Below are positions 21,587 through 34,670 of a stretch of 64,000 bases of DNA, in pieces; positions within the stretch are counted from its first letter, which is position 1; every line of letters begins with the position of its first letter. The stretch spans positions 124,001-188,000 of the forward strand of contig WFMF01000331.1 of assembly GCA_011033025.1 (NCBI GenBank), given 5' to 3'. The position numbers and the translations under genes are program-made. The notes beneath the pieces are model-generated. The model made no database searches. It was given only the letters and a program-made list of their open reading frames with translations, and had not been told where the DNA came from. This stretch comes from Beroe forskalii. Lineage: Eukaryota > Ctenophora > Nuda > Beroida > Beroidae.

Positions 21587-22933
21587 CTAATAGTCTAAAA
21601 GCGGCAATAAGATACCGATGGTTGAAGCGCTGCAGTATACACTTTTACAGCAATTTAGGTTGTCCTTCGGGTCCGCTGTGTCACACTTTTCTGAGATCTT
21701 CCTGCACTTTGAAGGGTGGTTTAGTTGAAATATTTCCTTGTGTTTGGGTTGATAATGCTTAAAATATTTCCTTGTGTTTGGGTTGATGAGGTATGGAATA
21801 TTTCCTTGTGTTTAGGAAGTCACTCACTTTGTTAGGTATTAATGAACTCCCAATAAGGTATGATATTCTCAGAACATGCCCTTATAAGGACATGCCCTTA
21901 TAAGGAATATAATCACTCACTTGATAAGCTGTTGATTAACTCTTAGTAAGGTATAATACTCTCAGAACATGCCCTTATAAGGAATATAATCAATCACTTG
22001 ATAAGCTGTTAGAGAACTCCTAATAAGGTATGATACTTCAGAACATGCCCTTATTAGGACATGCCCTTATAAGGAATATAATCACTCACTTGATAAGCTA
22101 TTAATGAACTCCCAATAAGGTATGATACTTCAGAACATGCCCTTATTAGGACATGATAAGCTGTTGATTAACTCTTAGTAAGGTATAATACTCTCAGAAC
22201 ATGCCCTTATAAAGAACTCCTAATAAGGTATGATACTTCAGAACATGCCCTTAAGCTGTTGATTAACTCTTAGTAAGGTATAATACTCTCAGAACATGCC
22301 CTTATAAGGAATATAATTACTCACTTGATAAGCTGTTGATTAACTCTTAGTAAGGTATGATATTCTCAGAACATGCCCTTATTAGGACATGCCCTTATAA
22401 GGAATAATTACTCACTTGATAAGCTGTTGATGAACTCCTGTGGGTTCTCCCTCTTCAACTTTCTGCAGTCATGTCCTCCATACCACTCATCATAGTACTT
22501 CCACCAGTCCATGAAGCAAGACCGGGGTATTTTGGAGGGGTGTTTGTAGGAGTAGCAGTCCGTGGTGGATCTCTTAACGATATCTCTCTGAGGGGAGGAG
22601 GATTAGATTTAGAGGGAAGGGGGAGGATTAAGAGATATCTCTATGTGGAAGGAGGATGAGAGGGAAGGAGGATTAGAGGAAAATAAACAGGTATCTCTCT
22701 GTGGGGGAAAGAGGATTAGAGGAAATAAAGGAAGGAAATAAACTATCACACAGTTCGTGAAAGAGGGGAGTGGGGGGTAAGATAAGCAGTTTGTCAAGCT
22801 GCCAAAATGTAATTTTGGCAATCTTCCAAAATGTAAGCTTCCTCACCTGAACTTTGTCGAGGACGCCGCAGGAACAGTCTCTGAACAAATGTAGCAAAAC
22901 CACGAGGATAAGGAGCTGGCTGATAACTTTCAT
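21587..22933 (-). CDS. Small secreted cysteine-rich protein, 3 exons
   Basis: Function unknown; family not recognised. Exons on the minus strand: 22933-22847, 22587-22416, 21690-21587, giving 120 residues. Residues 1-22 are a clear signal peptide (MKVISQLLILVVLLHLF). The mature part has a dibasic KR at 34-35 and cysteines at 40, 53, 70, 89, 100, 101 and 106, plus 20 and 22 near the cleavage site; the aromatic run DWWKYYDEWYGG sits at 56-67. Exon 1 has a strong GTGAGG donor and exon 2 a strong A|GTGAGT donor. The exon 3 acceptor is the least certain: TCTCAG at 21691 gives the cysteine-rich frame, whereas GTGCAG 11 nt before it gives a short cysteine-free tail. The exon 2 splice sites lie in tandem repeats on both sides. 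Composition and phases make a real gene likely. Confidence 0.7.
21826..22440 (-). repeat. Tandem repeat carrying the exon 2 donor of the secreted-protein gene
   Basis: About seven diverged units of 60-100 bp containing CACTTGATAAGCTGTTGA, then TAGTAAGGTAT and AACATGCCCTTATAAGG. Read on the minus strand, several units repeat the end of exon 2 and its donor (CAACAGCTTATCAA|GTGAGT). The unit next to 22416 is the true exon end. Confidence 0.85.
22588..22730 (-). repeat. Repeats of the exon 2 acceptor region of the secreted-protein gene
   Basis: GATATCTCTCTGAGGGGAGG at the true acceptor (22588) is echoed at about 22635 (GATATCTCTATGTGGAAGG) and about 22690 (GTATCTCTCTGTGGGGGAA). The copy at 22690 still reads as an acceptor on the minus strand (CCCCCACAG|AGAGATAC). 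The spacer is GGAGGATTAGAGG-rich. Confidence 0.75.
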
Positions 22934-23450
22934 TGTGTAGTCTGATGAGGCTATAAACAGGGGGATTCGTTAGGAAACTCATGGATGTATAATAGAAAAT
23001 TGGATAAGTGTCGATGTATTTAGAAAATCAGAGTAGATGTACACTTTAAACTAACATCAAATGAGCAAATGGCTAAATAGTAAATGGGTCGAATAATATT
23101 TTAAATATTTAGAAATAATATAATTTAGAAATAATCATAATTGGGACCGGAAACAATTTTTAGGATCAATTAGAGCTATGAATATTGTTACTTTATTACA
23201 TCAGGAATAAAAAGATGACGGTCGAACAACACATGGAGTTTGGATATTTTATGAAATGTACAAAAATCTAAAAATGAAGTAAAAAGAACTGTTAATCTGA
23301 ACCATTGCATATACAATTCTATACAATATACATCTCTAAATCAATGTGCATCGCAAATACAGATTGCTGCAGCAGACATAATTCTGCAAGAATTACACTG
23401 AATAAATCGTTGACATCAGTTATCTCAAAAAATGGTTTCGGAGTAACCTT
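22934..23450. other. No gene seen; 5' flank of the secreted-protein gene
   Basis: AT-rich, no exon recognised. The minus-strand promoter should be near the start of this stretch, but no core element is decisive. Confidence 0.5.
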
Positions 23451-23464
23451 CGAAGTCTTACACA

Positions 23465-23812
23465 AGTATACATTGGGACCTCGAACTGAAATCACAAGAA
23501 TTGGCTCCTCGAACTGAAATCAGTTAACTAAATCACTAGTATAGGGACCTCGAACTGAAATCACAAGAATAGGGACCTCGAAATGGAATCACGCATACAA
23601 CTATAACACTTAGTATTTCGACCCCGAACTGAAATCACAAGAATTGGGACCCCTAACTGAAATCACGCATACAACTATAACACTTAGTATTTCGACCTCG
23701 AACTGAAATCACAAGAATAGGGACCTCGAACTGAAATCAGTAAACTAAATCACAAGTCAAGGGACCTCGAACTGGAATCACAAGAATAGGGACCTCGAAA
23801 TGGAATCAGGCA
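23465..23812. repeat. Satellite-like tandem repeat, unit about 27 bp
   Basis: Roughly a dozen copies of GGGACCTCGAACTGAAATCA followed by CAAGAAT or AGTAAACTAAATCA, with higher-order alternation. No coding potential. Confidence 0.85.
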
Positions 23813-23967
23813 TACAACTATATAACAAGGTTGTGATGTAGATCGTTGATATAATATTTCTAGTCTATATTCGTAAGGCCCCACCTGGTTTGAATACTTC
23901 GCATATTTCCCTTGATAATATATACCATTGTCATTTGCTGAACAGTGCAAACGGTTCCGTCATCAGG

Positions 23968-24092
23968 GTGGTTGAAACGCCACGCACACGAGAAATAGGC
24001 GGGTAGGATGGCGTCATTATCATAGTTTAATGTAGTGAGTTGATGACGTTAAACCGCCTATTTCCCGTGCGCAGCGTTTAGTGCTATGTAAT
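23968..24092. mobile_element. MITE family C, complete copy with CRE-like core
   Basis: Inverted ends ACGCCACGCACACGAGAAAT and its near-complement CCCGTGCGCAGCGTTT. The interior has GGCGTCATTATCATAG and GTGAGTTGATGACGTT. Confidence 0.8.
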
Positions 24093-27000
24093 GTAAACGT
24101 CACACAGTCTCTGCCTGTCAGTCTGCCGCCTTAGACGTCATGTCTGTAACGTCACCTTAATAATAGGACAGACTAAATTTAGAAATATAAAAGAAAAGAT
24201 ATAAAGCAAGTTGAATATAAAGGTCGCGTAAGAATATTCAATGTTTGAGATGCTGGCATTATATCATGGGTTATAGTCTTGTGAAAGGGTGAGGTAAATA
24301 TGGCTATTGTCATAGTTTGCTATGACTATATGACAGGCTATTCAATGTTTATGACTGGTAAAAATATGTTATGTTCTGACGGGTAAAATATGTTAAGTCA
24401 CCACTCAGCCGAGTATAGTGGTGTCATAGCATACCTAAATACTTGTCCCAAGAACGATAAGCAGTTTTTAGTCATCAAAGGACCATTAAAACCCCTGATA
24501 ATGACGTCACTAACGAAATGTGCCAGTTTGCCCCTCCCCCTAAAGCTCTGTTGTAACCATGACAACGCGTTATGGTCTATGGCACAGGAGATAGGTTTTA
24601 GTTCACTGAATCAGTTTCAAAGAACTAGAGATGGGTTTGAGTTCATTGAATCAGTTTCAAAGGAAGCTGGTGGTCCTTTCATCCTTTGGTATTTTGTTGG
24701 GAGGGGCAGATTCTTGATAGTTTAGCTAATCAGATGGGTGACCGCAGGGCCGTGAATCGAAAAAGCAAAACTATTGGGGACACGGAAATTTTGTTAAGTC
24801 ATAAAGTTGCAGACGTGCGTCATACTTGAGTCAGGCGAAATATTTTGAAAATTTAGATTTTTTTAATTGAATTTGGAGCACTTTTCCATCAATCTACCAA
24901 AAACCTGAGGGGGAAACTTCCCACAGTCACCCCTGGAATTACGGGTCTGGGTGACTGCGGAAAAACTACGGAAAGTTATGTCATACTCGAGGTGTAGAAT
25001 TGTGAACTGATGGTGCTGCAATCCCAAATTATATCAATGCGATGAAGATAAAATCAATCATGGTTGCCAAAAATGACCAACAAATATATCAAACAAACCG
25101 AACTAGTATGAAAGAATGAAACAAACCGAACGTATGAAACGCGTATGATTTTGCGATCAGCGGCAACATTAGAACATTGGTTCTTTGACGCTTCATATGA
25201 CGCATTCTCATGCACCTTTGACTGAAGAAAGTATCTCTTCTGACAACGTTTAAATACCGCACTAAAAATAAATTCAAAGAGAGAAATTTGTGCAACAATT
25301 TAATTAAGTTTAAAAGAATTACACATGAAATGTGCAATTTAATAAAATAGAATGAATAAACAGTTTAAAAAATCAACAGTTTAAAAAATCAAAAGTTTAA
25401 AGCTTGAGGTATTGAGAACCCCGCTCAAATTTTAATCACAATATGTTGCTATGATTATGAATGACACTTTGCATATCAGGTTATGAAATAAGTCCTTAAT
25501 TTAGTTTGAATCACCAACGACTCAAGTCAGCTTGTGGACTTGGATTAATTCTCTCGTGACAATATGTCAAGATCAAAATTATAATCTTATTTAACGGAGC
25601 CTTATTGAAGAAGGGGGAATTCGAAAAGTACTCCATCAGTCTATCACCAATTGTGCTAAAATTTAGAGCGGCAGCAAGTGAAAGTTGTGGGACTACGCCC
25701 TATCATTGGCTTAGTTACCACCCTCTCCCTTATCCACAGCAGCTGTAGCAAACTTCGATGAAAAACACAGACTACTGACTACCTGCAATCAGGTGAAGAT
25801 ATTGAGCAATCAACGCTCCTACTGCTATCACGTGATCTCTAGCCAATCAAAGGGCAGCGCATGGGCTCTGCAGCCAATCACAGGCCAGCGCATGGACTCT
25901 GCAACCAATCCTAGCTTAGATTGCAACACTACTCAACTTACCCATGGGAATGGCCCCTGTATTCCCATGACTATGAAAGCATAAAGTGTCAGCACTCCAA
26001 AGTCAAAAGTATATTCGAATATATTTGGGGCAGCTGAAGAAGTAACAGTTCCGGTGTTCGGGGCATTGTTGTCCTGAATGGATTGTTACCAAGTGGCAGT
26101 TATCATTGTATTGCGCTCTTGTGCTGGTATTAGAGGAGCACCCACTGAAGTGACGGTGGTGATCGTGACTGCAGGGCATCATGTCAATCATCATGGTATA
26201 TTGTGACATTTGGAACCACTGAAGAGGCAAATGTGACAGTAGTGACTAAAGGGCATGGTATATTGTGACATTTGGCAGCTGCACTTTCTGACACGCACCT
26301 GTTGTGTGAAGAAAGGAGTGTATAACTATAAGACACCGATCCTGGACTATCAAATCTGTCAAGCATGGTGAAACCCGGGATTATCTCTGAGATGTGATGC
26401 CAAAGCCCAAAACTACGTTTCAACGCCCACGACCTCCGTTTTCGCGCAAATGAAGAAAAACAGATCTTTATCAAACTTTTAACTTTCCTCTATTTTTTGA
26501 TGTATGGAAGCATTTATTACATCTTAAATCATTGTATTTTTAATCTGCAAACCAAAGAACAGAAGTGCTGTAATTTGATCCGTTCATATCTCTATATGGC
26601 CATTTTTCGACAAAATACAACTGTTGGAGTATACTTGGCACATTCATTTAGCCGAAGACTCCTCAGACATACGGGCGATGCAGCCGTGACTAAATCTAAT
26701 AATCTAAACGAGCAGAGAAGTAAGACATATGGACGCCTTGTCTAGTGCTGGATGAAAATATGAATATTTAATTTTTCTGCAATTACACGGTGCTTACGTG
26801 AGCTATTCGTATGATGCGGAATGCCAATTTCCATACTGCTAGGCATGATTTACGATTAAATCACGCTGGGCTATGCCTATTGTAATTATTCTAATTGCGT
26901 GGAAGTTGCAGGACCCGGTATTATCGCGGTTTTATCCTTAGGGTTTTTGTGTTGTCCTGAGAGTTTTGTCCTAAAGGTGGTTGCAGAAACTTACAGCTTG

Positions 27001-27905
27001 GAGTTGATAAGGCGTTGTGATGTCATCAACTAACAACTCTAATCTTTGATAATAACAACCTCTGAGCTTGTACTGAACGGTTCAATCGAGCTTCAAAATA
27101 CAGTGCAACGAGGCGGTTAAACGTCATCAACTCATAATTTTAAGTCATGACAATGACTCCAAAGTACCTCTCATCTTGAATTGAAAAGAATAACAAATAA
27201 CGCTGCATAATTCAGAGTGTACCAAGGTATGGACAAGGGCAAATACCAGTGCAGATGATGCAATGTGATATATAATAGAAAACACCCTGCAAATATAGGC
27301 TCCACACAAAGACACCTAGTGATTACGCTCGGTTTTCTCAGAGGAAACTCACAGAGCAAATCAGCAGGGGAGTATATAACAAGCTCTTCTCTGGTGAAAT
27401 TGCTATCATCAAAAGAAACGCATATAATCGCATGCCCCCGTCGTCAACTGAGGGTGATAGATGGGGCGATATCATGGATTAACCACTCTAAACTATGGAA
27501 ATTACGTCACTTTGGAAAGCATTTAGAAAGCTAAGTGCCCTTTTTGTGACACCGCGTATGCTGAGATTGGTAATCCTAGCTAAGCTGTGATTTTGATGTT
27601 GGTGCAGGCTTGCAATTTGACAAATTGTCAAGAATGTGGCACTACCCCGCTGTTAAAATCCTCGTTTCACCGTCATCAATTCACCATTTTGAGTTGTGAT
27701 AGTTAATACAGCTCACGAGCGCCTATAGGAGTCTGACAGTAAAACGGTTAGGTCTTTGAGGAAATATTATGTGTTATGAAGGGGCTCAGAAAAATGTGAG
27801 CATTCTTTGCTCCCGTAGAAAAAACAAAGGCAGCTCCTCTACAAACAAATATAAACTGTAACATGCGAGGTATTTATGATTCATCTGTGTCTATCAGGCT
27901 CCAAC
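24093..27905. other. No gene seen
   Basis: Several open stretches of 60-110 codons occur on both strands (for example 24390-24725 plus, 26184-26474 minus, 27265-27534 plus), but none has a recognisable domain, a signal peptide with a downstream exon, or good splice sites. Two CCAATCA-rich units lie at 25838-25910. A diverged repeat at 24745-24950 (GCAGGGCCGT...ATCTACCAAAAACCTGA) has a partner at 53516-53662. Confidence 0.5.
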
Positions 27906-28057
27906 ATTCAATGGGATTCAGCATTTAAATGGCGGAAACGAAAAATAGGCGAGTAGGATGACGTCATTATCATAGCTTAATGTAGTGAGTTGATGACGTT
28001 GATATGATGACGTTGACTACAACTCAATGGGATTCAGCATTTAAATGGCGGAAACGA
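27906..28057. mobile_element. MITE family C copy flanked by a 34-bp direct duplication
   Basis: Positions 27908-27941 and 28024-28057 are identical (TCAATGGGATTCAGCATTTA plus 14 bp). Between them lie GAAAAATAGGCGAGTAGGAT, TGACGTCATTATCATAGC and GTGAGTTGATGACGTTG, all family C. The flanking duplication is far longer than a transposase makes. Confidence 0.8.
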
Positions 28058-28679
28058 TCCGGTTAAACTGTTTTATATAGTGGGGGGTATCATAACTCAA
28101 AGCTTGGTCAATTGATCACTTTGACATGGATACTTCTTACACTCATGGATATACCTGAAGAGTGGAGATGGATTTTGTTGGTTATGGAAATAACCAAAAA
28201 TGGGATGCACCCATGGTTTGGAAGTGTACCCAATCATATCAGTGCAACATATTTAAAACGAAGGTAGCAAGGATGTCACATCAAGAGATGTCAACAACCG
28301 AAATAAAAGTGAAAGAAAAATGTGAATTTCTGCAGCTTGTCGATACCACTTACCTCTAATTGCACTAAATCATGATTCGTAGACAAAATAATTACTTGTC
28401 ATCAACTCTGGATTGAATCAGAAACATCTGGATGGAATCAGAAAAATGTTATAATAATCCTGTAATTATGCTTAGATAAACAATCAATTGATATAATGCC
28501 CTTGTCAGATCACAACCAAATCTAAGATATTTCAGTAAATGACGGTGGCGATGTGATCAGACCACAAAATTCAGATAGACAACATTCCGATGACCAGCTT
28601 TCGCTTTTCAGCTCTCTATAGACATAGTCCCAATGGAATTGTCTATAGATCATTGATCTATTGATTATGGTTGGACATA

Positions 28680-29428
28680 CCTTAGTACCAGAAATATAGG
28701 CGACTAATAATTAAGGTGCAAGATATTAAGGCGACAAGATATTAAGGCGATTTTTTCCTGGAGTTTCAATTGAAGTTTTTTTTTTTTTTTTTTTTTTTTT
28801 TCCCCGAAAATAAACGATTTTTTCAATGGGGTGGCAAGTTATGGGAGCCCCTGTATCCGTTTTGGATACACGGGCTAAAAATATTGAGATGCTTATATTG
28901 CCAGAGCCGAAAGCCTGGGGTTTTCCAATCAGGCCTAGCGCAGAATCATCGAGCCCACCTTGGGTAAACCCAATATTCGAAGGATCCTGGGTATGAGAGG
29001 TCTCAAATTTGCAGTTTTTTCGGGGCTCCTATACTTGCCAGCCCCATTAAAAAGGCTATGAAATGAATATAAAATTGAACGAAAATGCAAAAAAGTCTTG
29101 TCGAGTGGGCCTTCAAAATACAGTACATCATATCCTGAGCTTTTCAAGCGGATCAATGAACATTTTAGAGTCAATACCGACATCCTTACATCGTGCCACA
29201 TCGTCAGTGATACCAAAAGTTGCACTGATAACTGGAGCCTATTAAGTTATTTAATATGTTGCTAAATTGAAAAAGTCGATTGGGGAGGAAAAACTAACTG
29301 AAAATAAAGTCTTTAAAAAATTAAGACTACCAGATATTTAGACGATCAGATATTAAGGTGACAAGAAATTAAGGCGATTTTTCCAAAATCGCCTTAATTT
29401 CTTGTCGCCTATATTTCTGGTACTAAGG
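28680..29428. mobile_element. TA-flanked non-autonomous DNA transposon, 749 bp
   Basis: Ends are inverted repeats beginning CCTTAGTACCAGAAATATAG, flanked by TA on both sides (28678-28679 and 29429-29430), as made by mariner/pogo-type transposases. Subterminal AAGATATTAAGGCGA words repeat near both ends. A run of about 28 T lies at 28776-28802. No transposase frame; the open stretches inside have no recognisable domain. Confidence 0.85.
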
Positions 29429-32400
29429 TAAGGTCTTTAAACTATAAAGGAAAGATGCGAGCTGACTAAAGAGCATGATTCTAAGGGGTACTGGGGCATC
29501 CCAAATATTATTTATGCCACATACATATTAAATCACCTGCAGAATTCCTGGCATACTTTGTGATTTGTCTTGGAGTCGTGAAGGTGAAAAGGACTTAACA
29601 ACTTTATCAGTTTTATATAATGTGCTCAAAGTGATCGGTGGTTAGAAAATGACGTCATGATCAAGGTTTAGAATGGTGAATTGGTGTCGTCAAACTGCAT
29701 ATTCTTTAAGCCGGTATGTTTGCTCACATGTTTCCCAGTCTTGGAAATCATACGAATAAGAAATTGTAGATTTAGCATCATCAATTTAGCATTTCAAATC
29801 GTAGAAATAACGTCAAAGCCCACTTGGTATTAGATTTTTGGGGAACAGTTCTCGGTGACACTCAGAGGTCCTTAATTTTAAAAATAATGAAAACGCGCGC
29901 ATATTATTTTCACATGTTATGCTATTATTATGAATTACAAAAAATCACGCTCAGAAAATTGAAATTTAATTGGAAGAAACGGCGGTCGACAGATTTTTAA
30001 AGGTTTTAAACACTAAAGATTACCTTGACACATATTAAAGTTAATTGATTTCCTCGAATGAGGAGGAATAATTTGTTCTCAGAACTGCCGATTATACCTT
30101 TTAATAACCATCGCACCTTCAAACAAAGGCCTGTCAAATTTGACATTTAATATTTGTTTCAAACAAGGCATCTACAGTAGCATTTATTCTTGAATGATGA
30201 CTGTTCGTGAACAGAGAGAGGTGCCAACTGACATTAAATTATTCTAAAAATATCCAGTTATAACAAGTAGGTTTATTGAAATTCGAAAACATCTGTGCTG
30301 ACATTGCTATCGCCACAATGACAAAACCTTGAATAGTGTTAGTTGATTAAAATTTCCCATCTCCGTCAAATCAGCAGCTGCTCCACCCTCTGATACATAT
30401 ATTCAAATATTAAAGGCATCTGTGGACCTGCTGACCTCAGCAAGTTGAGTAACTACCAATATAGAGAGACAAAAACTAGAATTACTAGAAGTTAGAATAA
30501 CTAGAAGTTAGAATTGCGCAACTCAGCGTGCACCAGGAAATACATGTCGTCACAATACCGTCAGAATACAGCGTCAATTCACCACTCCACCCCATCATCT
30601 TGATGTCAGTCTAAAGTCTAAACAACCTATTGTTAATATCTCAACTTAGCAATCGTATACGATGAAATAAGAACTGTACAGACTCAAACTAGTCTTGAAC
30701 TAATGACTTGAATCATGTTTCATCAAAACCAAGAATGACAAGATCATAAAGTTAGAAAACCACTTCTCTTAATGCGACCTTAAGAATTTACCATATTTGG
30801 TAACGTTTCCAAGGTTTTTGCCCATAGATGGTATGACGAATGACGTCATTACCCCGGTCGGGCTATGTTGAGAGACTCAAGGCCTGCACTCCGAAGTCAG
30901 ATTGACTTCAATTAGAAGTTAATCAAGGCTAGAACTAATGTTTAGTCGATTAAACATGAGACATACATAATTTGAAAATAAATAATGAAATGCTTTGAAT
31001 ACTATGATGAATAGCGTAAAATCTTTAATAAGATGCTAGATTCAACCGCACCCAAGACCGAAGTTCACTTCATGTATCATCAATTATAGATGAATTTTGC
31101 TTAATTCTTCCGCACAGATGTTAATGACGGTCTCAATTAAGAAATAAAGATTAAAGAACCGAAAATAATTGTGGCCTCAATTACTAAATCAAACATACTT
31201 TGTATACAATGTACATCCAGATCGATTAAACTGGGGAATCTGCAAGAAGACGCCTGATTGAAATACTATGGAAGCGCGCGCACATTCATCTACGGAATGA
31301 TATCTTCCGAAAACGAAAGTGCGCGCAATTGCATTTGCATTCCATTCGCGCGCCTTTTTTGATTATTGATCGCTAAATTCAGTCCGTCCATGCATTTCCG
31401 CGATTATAAAATATAAATCTAATATCGATTATATTATGCTTCTCGGCAACTGCAAAATAAAATTCTAATGCTCTTTTGTGGTAGTGGTGGTCAGCATGAA
31501 ATTTTATAACGAGCAAGGGGCGTTAAACTGTAAAACAAGGCTCAACAATGACCAAATATACGTAAATTATTCCCTTTATTTATATCCTATTCAGTAGTCT
31601 AAGATGTCGTAATGCAGTAATTCCTGACAATTTATATGGTATCAACCTTTCATAATTAACAAAGAATTTAAACCCCTGTAATTATTACGTGGTAATTGCT
31701 AATTCTTGCGGTAGGAAAGTATATAAGTAGCGAATGGTATGCCTAATTTTATGGAAATTGAAAATTTACGTCATCGAAAATCAAAATATACGAAAATCAA
31801 ACAATAATAGCAACAACAGATGCAATTGGTTCGATAAAATTTCTGGAAATTCCGGTTCAAAAGTAAAAAACGATTTGGATATGAAACCAAACGAGGAAGT
31901 TATAAGGTAGCTCAAATTGGGAAAAATTTGACGACAAAACTTTACTTGTCATAAGTTGTTGGGTACACTGAGTAAGCTATACAGTTAAGATTTTGTCTGC
32001 CAACTAAATTTAAGGAATCTGAATTTTCACAGACTGTTGAATGTTGTAACCTGTATTGTCAGGGTTGAAGATATAAATGGCTCGTAATTTTTCCTGAAAT
32101 AGCAAGGTATGTCATTTGTCACACATTTAGTGCTTCAAGGCGCCTTGCCAGCAGCATGTTAAACAACAGATTATATTGAATATTTCTATGTGTACCCATT
32201 CACAAAACTTGAAATTCTATTTCCCATAGGGAGGATAAAGCGAGGACAAATTTCTTTTTACCAGCAAAAATTTTAAAAGTTTTGTAAAAAACCAAAATTT
32301 GGTGATGAATAGTTGAATTGTGAAATTAATGTCATCTCTTTTGGAGGTGTACTATGTGGCTTGAAAACAAATTTAACAGAGAAAGGGGTGCAAATCTAAA

Positions 32401-33087
32401 ATGTAGCGCGTATAATCCCTCATGAAACATGCCCCATCATCAACTTACTCAGTAGCTCGTACTGAAGTCTGGGGCGGTATTCAGCGTCATCAACTTACCA
32501 TTGTGAGCTTTGATAATGACGTCATCACCACCCTCTAGGTTATAACCTAGCTACAACTATAAATTGAAAGTTCGTATAATGCAAACCTAAACCACTGTGG
32601 ATGGTCTGTGCTAATGCTAATGAATATATATTATTATACCCCATCTTTACAATGTAGAGTTACAACCCAACTGCTTCGCACTGGAATATAATGATGACGT
32701 CATTATCAGGGGTTATAATGGTGAGCCCTCATGTCTGTCTAAATTGTTAGAATAACAATAGAGCTAAGGTCAGGGTTGCAACTTGGATGAGGGAGAGAAT
32801 TCTTTAGATTCCCTTCAGAGAATTAAACACACCTTGAACATTCAGCGTCACACTGCAAAATACCACTTTGAGCTATGATAATGACGTTTTCACGGTGTAC
32901 ATATCATTGAATGAATTCTTGCTCTCAATTTCTAGAATCTGGGACCTGGGTAGCTGGATCTGCGATTCTGTGATTTTAAAAAGCCGATGCAAAAATTGAC
33001 AAAAAGTGCAAGGAATTGCAAAACTGGTCGGTAACATCCATAGCAAAATAGCAAATGACAGGGTATTCACGATATCTTCTATTTCAG
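29429..33087. other. No gene seen
   Basis: AT-rich non-coding sequence. Short CRE-bearing MITE fragments occur, for example TGACGTCA at 32517 and 32695, each near GTGAG/AACTCAC words. No reading frame worth listing. Confidence 0.5.
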
Positions 33088-33195
33088 GTACACCTCTAAT
33101 CGGAAGAGGAGGATCTCCAAAACTTAGCCTCTACTTTCGCCTTCCTTCCTCATCTACAAGCACAATGCACACTCTACACAACCTTCAGACGAAAG
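33088..33195 (+). CDS. Possible orphan exon
   Basis: A 108-nt segment richer in GC than its surroundings, bounded by TTCTATTTCAG and GAAAG|GTACAG, open in phase 1-1 and reading TPLIGRGGSPKLSLYFRLPS and onward for 35 codons. I found no partner exon on either side, so it may be chance or part of a gene I could not assemble. Confidence 0.3.
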
Positions 33196-34562
33196 GTACA
33201 GTTTAACAAGTTTTATCTGTAACTAGAGATTTTAACACGACATGGCACCAAAAAAGAAATCTCAAAAATAGAATAATCTAAAAATAATTCAAATTAAAAA
33301 AGAACTAAAACATAATTATTCTAAAATTAAAACTGACCAGAAGCTAAGAAATGGTAGAATAAAATAGCTATTTTCCCACGTGAAAGTGGAGAAGTGGTGA
33401 CTTGGCTAGAGTTAACAAATCAGCATTCCTAGGGAAAGCCTTAACTCCACCCTAGAGAATATTCCAACATGATCTAAGCTATATAAAACAGTGCTATAGA
33501 GCTAGAGGATTGGGATAATGAAGTGTTGGAATTAAAATTAATTTAACTTGAAATATAGCTAAAGGGGGTGGTTCTGATAGAAAAGACGACTGAAGGAAAC
33601 GTTTTTGTTGTTTTTTCGTTGAAATGTGAATTATATGATTCAACCACAAACCTAGTTATCGGCATAATCTGTTGTGACATGTTAATAATCAAATAATATA
33701 GTGCCGTAAAACCATAATCTGTCACGATTGCTGCAGGGTTAGCTCATTACTATAAATAATAATTCTCCTTTGATAGGAATCATATTTTACAGTTTTGAAG
33801 CCAGATTGTTGGCTGCAAATCCTTCAGGTGCTTGGTCCAAAAGTCCTAATCTGCATCAGTATCCAATAGTTTGAGTCACCCTGTCTTTACTCTTTATATC
33901 TTAGATCCTTACTCTTTATGTATTACAACATGAGGCGTATATATCACAACACTATTACCAGAAGGTGCAGAGCAAACCCTGTATCAGTTGGTATCAGATA
34001 CTGATTGAGTCACCCAGCACCCTGTCTTCACTTGAAGTCAGTGAGACTTCAGGTGAAAGAGATTAACTTTCCAGATAGCGAATAATAATTTGTTGGAGTG
34101 ACGTAATAATCATAGCTTAGAATGGTGAGTTGGTGACTACAAAATGCCGACTTATTGTGAAAGGCAGATTTGAATCACAACTCGATTCAAATGAACGCTG
34201 GGGCTCAGCCAATAAGCACAACATAGAAAACAAGGTGTACCTATATGAGTGTTTGGTTTGAATTATGAGAAATGAGAATTAGGGGTACCTATATGGTTTG
34301 GAGTCATGGAAATTAGGGATCGTGGTATTAAGATGCTATAGAGAATAACAGTCGGAGTGTGTGTGTACCAGATAATAAGCCTGATACCAAATATACATGT
34401 ATAAAATTAGCATCAAATATGATTTGTATGATTATAGCACAATTCCGTGTCTACTGCCCTCAATATAGTACCCAATAAATTGTAGGCGTGACAGGGCATC
34501 ATGTTACCTCTATGAAGCTTATAACCGGCTAACACTATGGTAGTGACGCCATTTTTATGGTG

Positions 34563-34670
34563 GTGTGTGGAATTCCTTGCGGCTTTTCCTTGCGCGGCTC
34601 AATGCTTGTCATTAACACGCAGTGAGCCGCGTATGGAAAAGCCGCGCACATTTGAGCTCGACACGCCCCT
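34563..34670. mobile_element. Foldback MITE family B, copy 3
   Basis: GCGGCTTTTCCTTGCGCGGC on the left, GTGAGCCGCGTATGGAAAAG on the right, closing with GCTCGACACGCCCCTG. Confidence 0.8.

Noticed and set aside
24390-24725. Plus-strand frame of 111 codons
   Set aside because: No domain, no signal peptide, no splice context, and part is a dispersed repeat with a CRE word.
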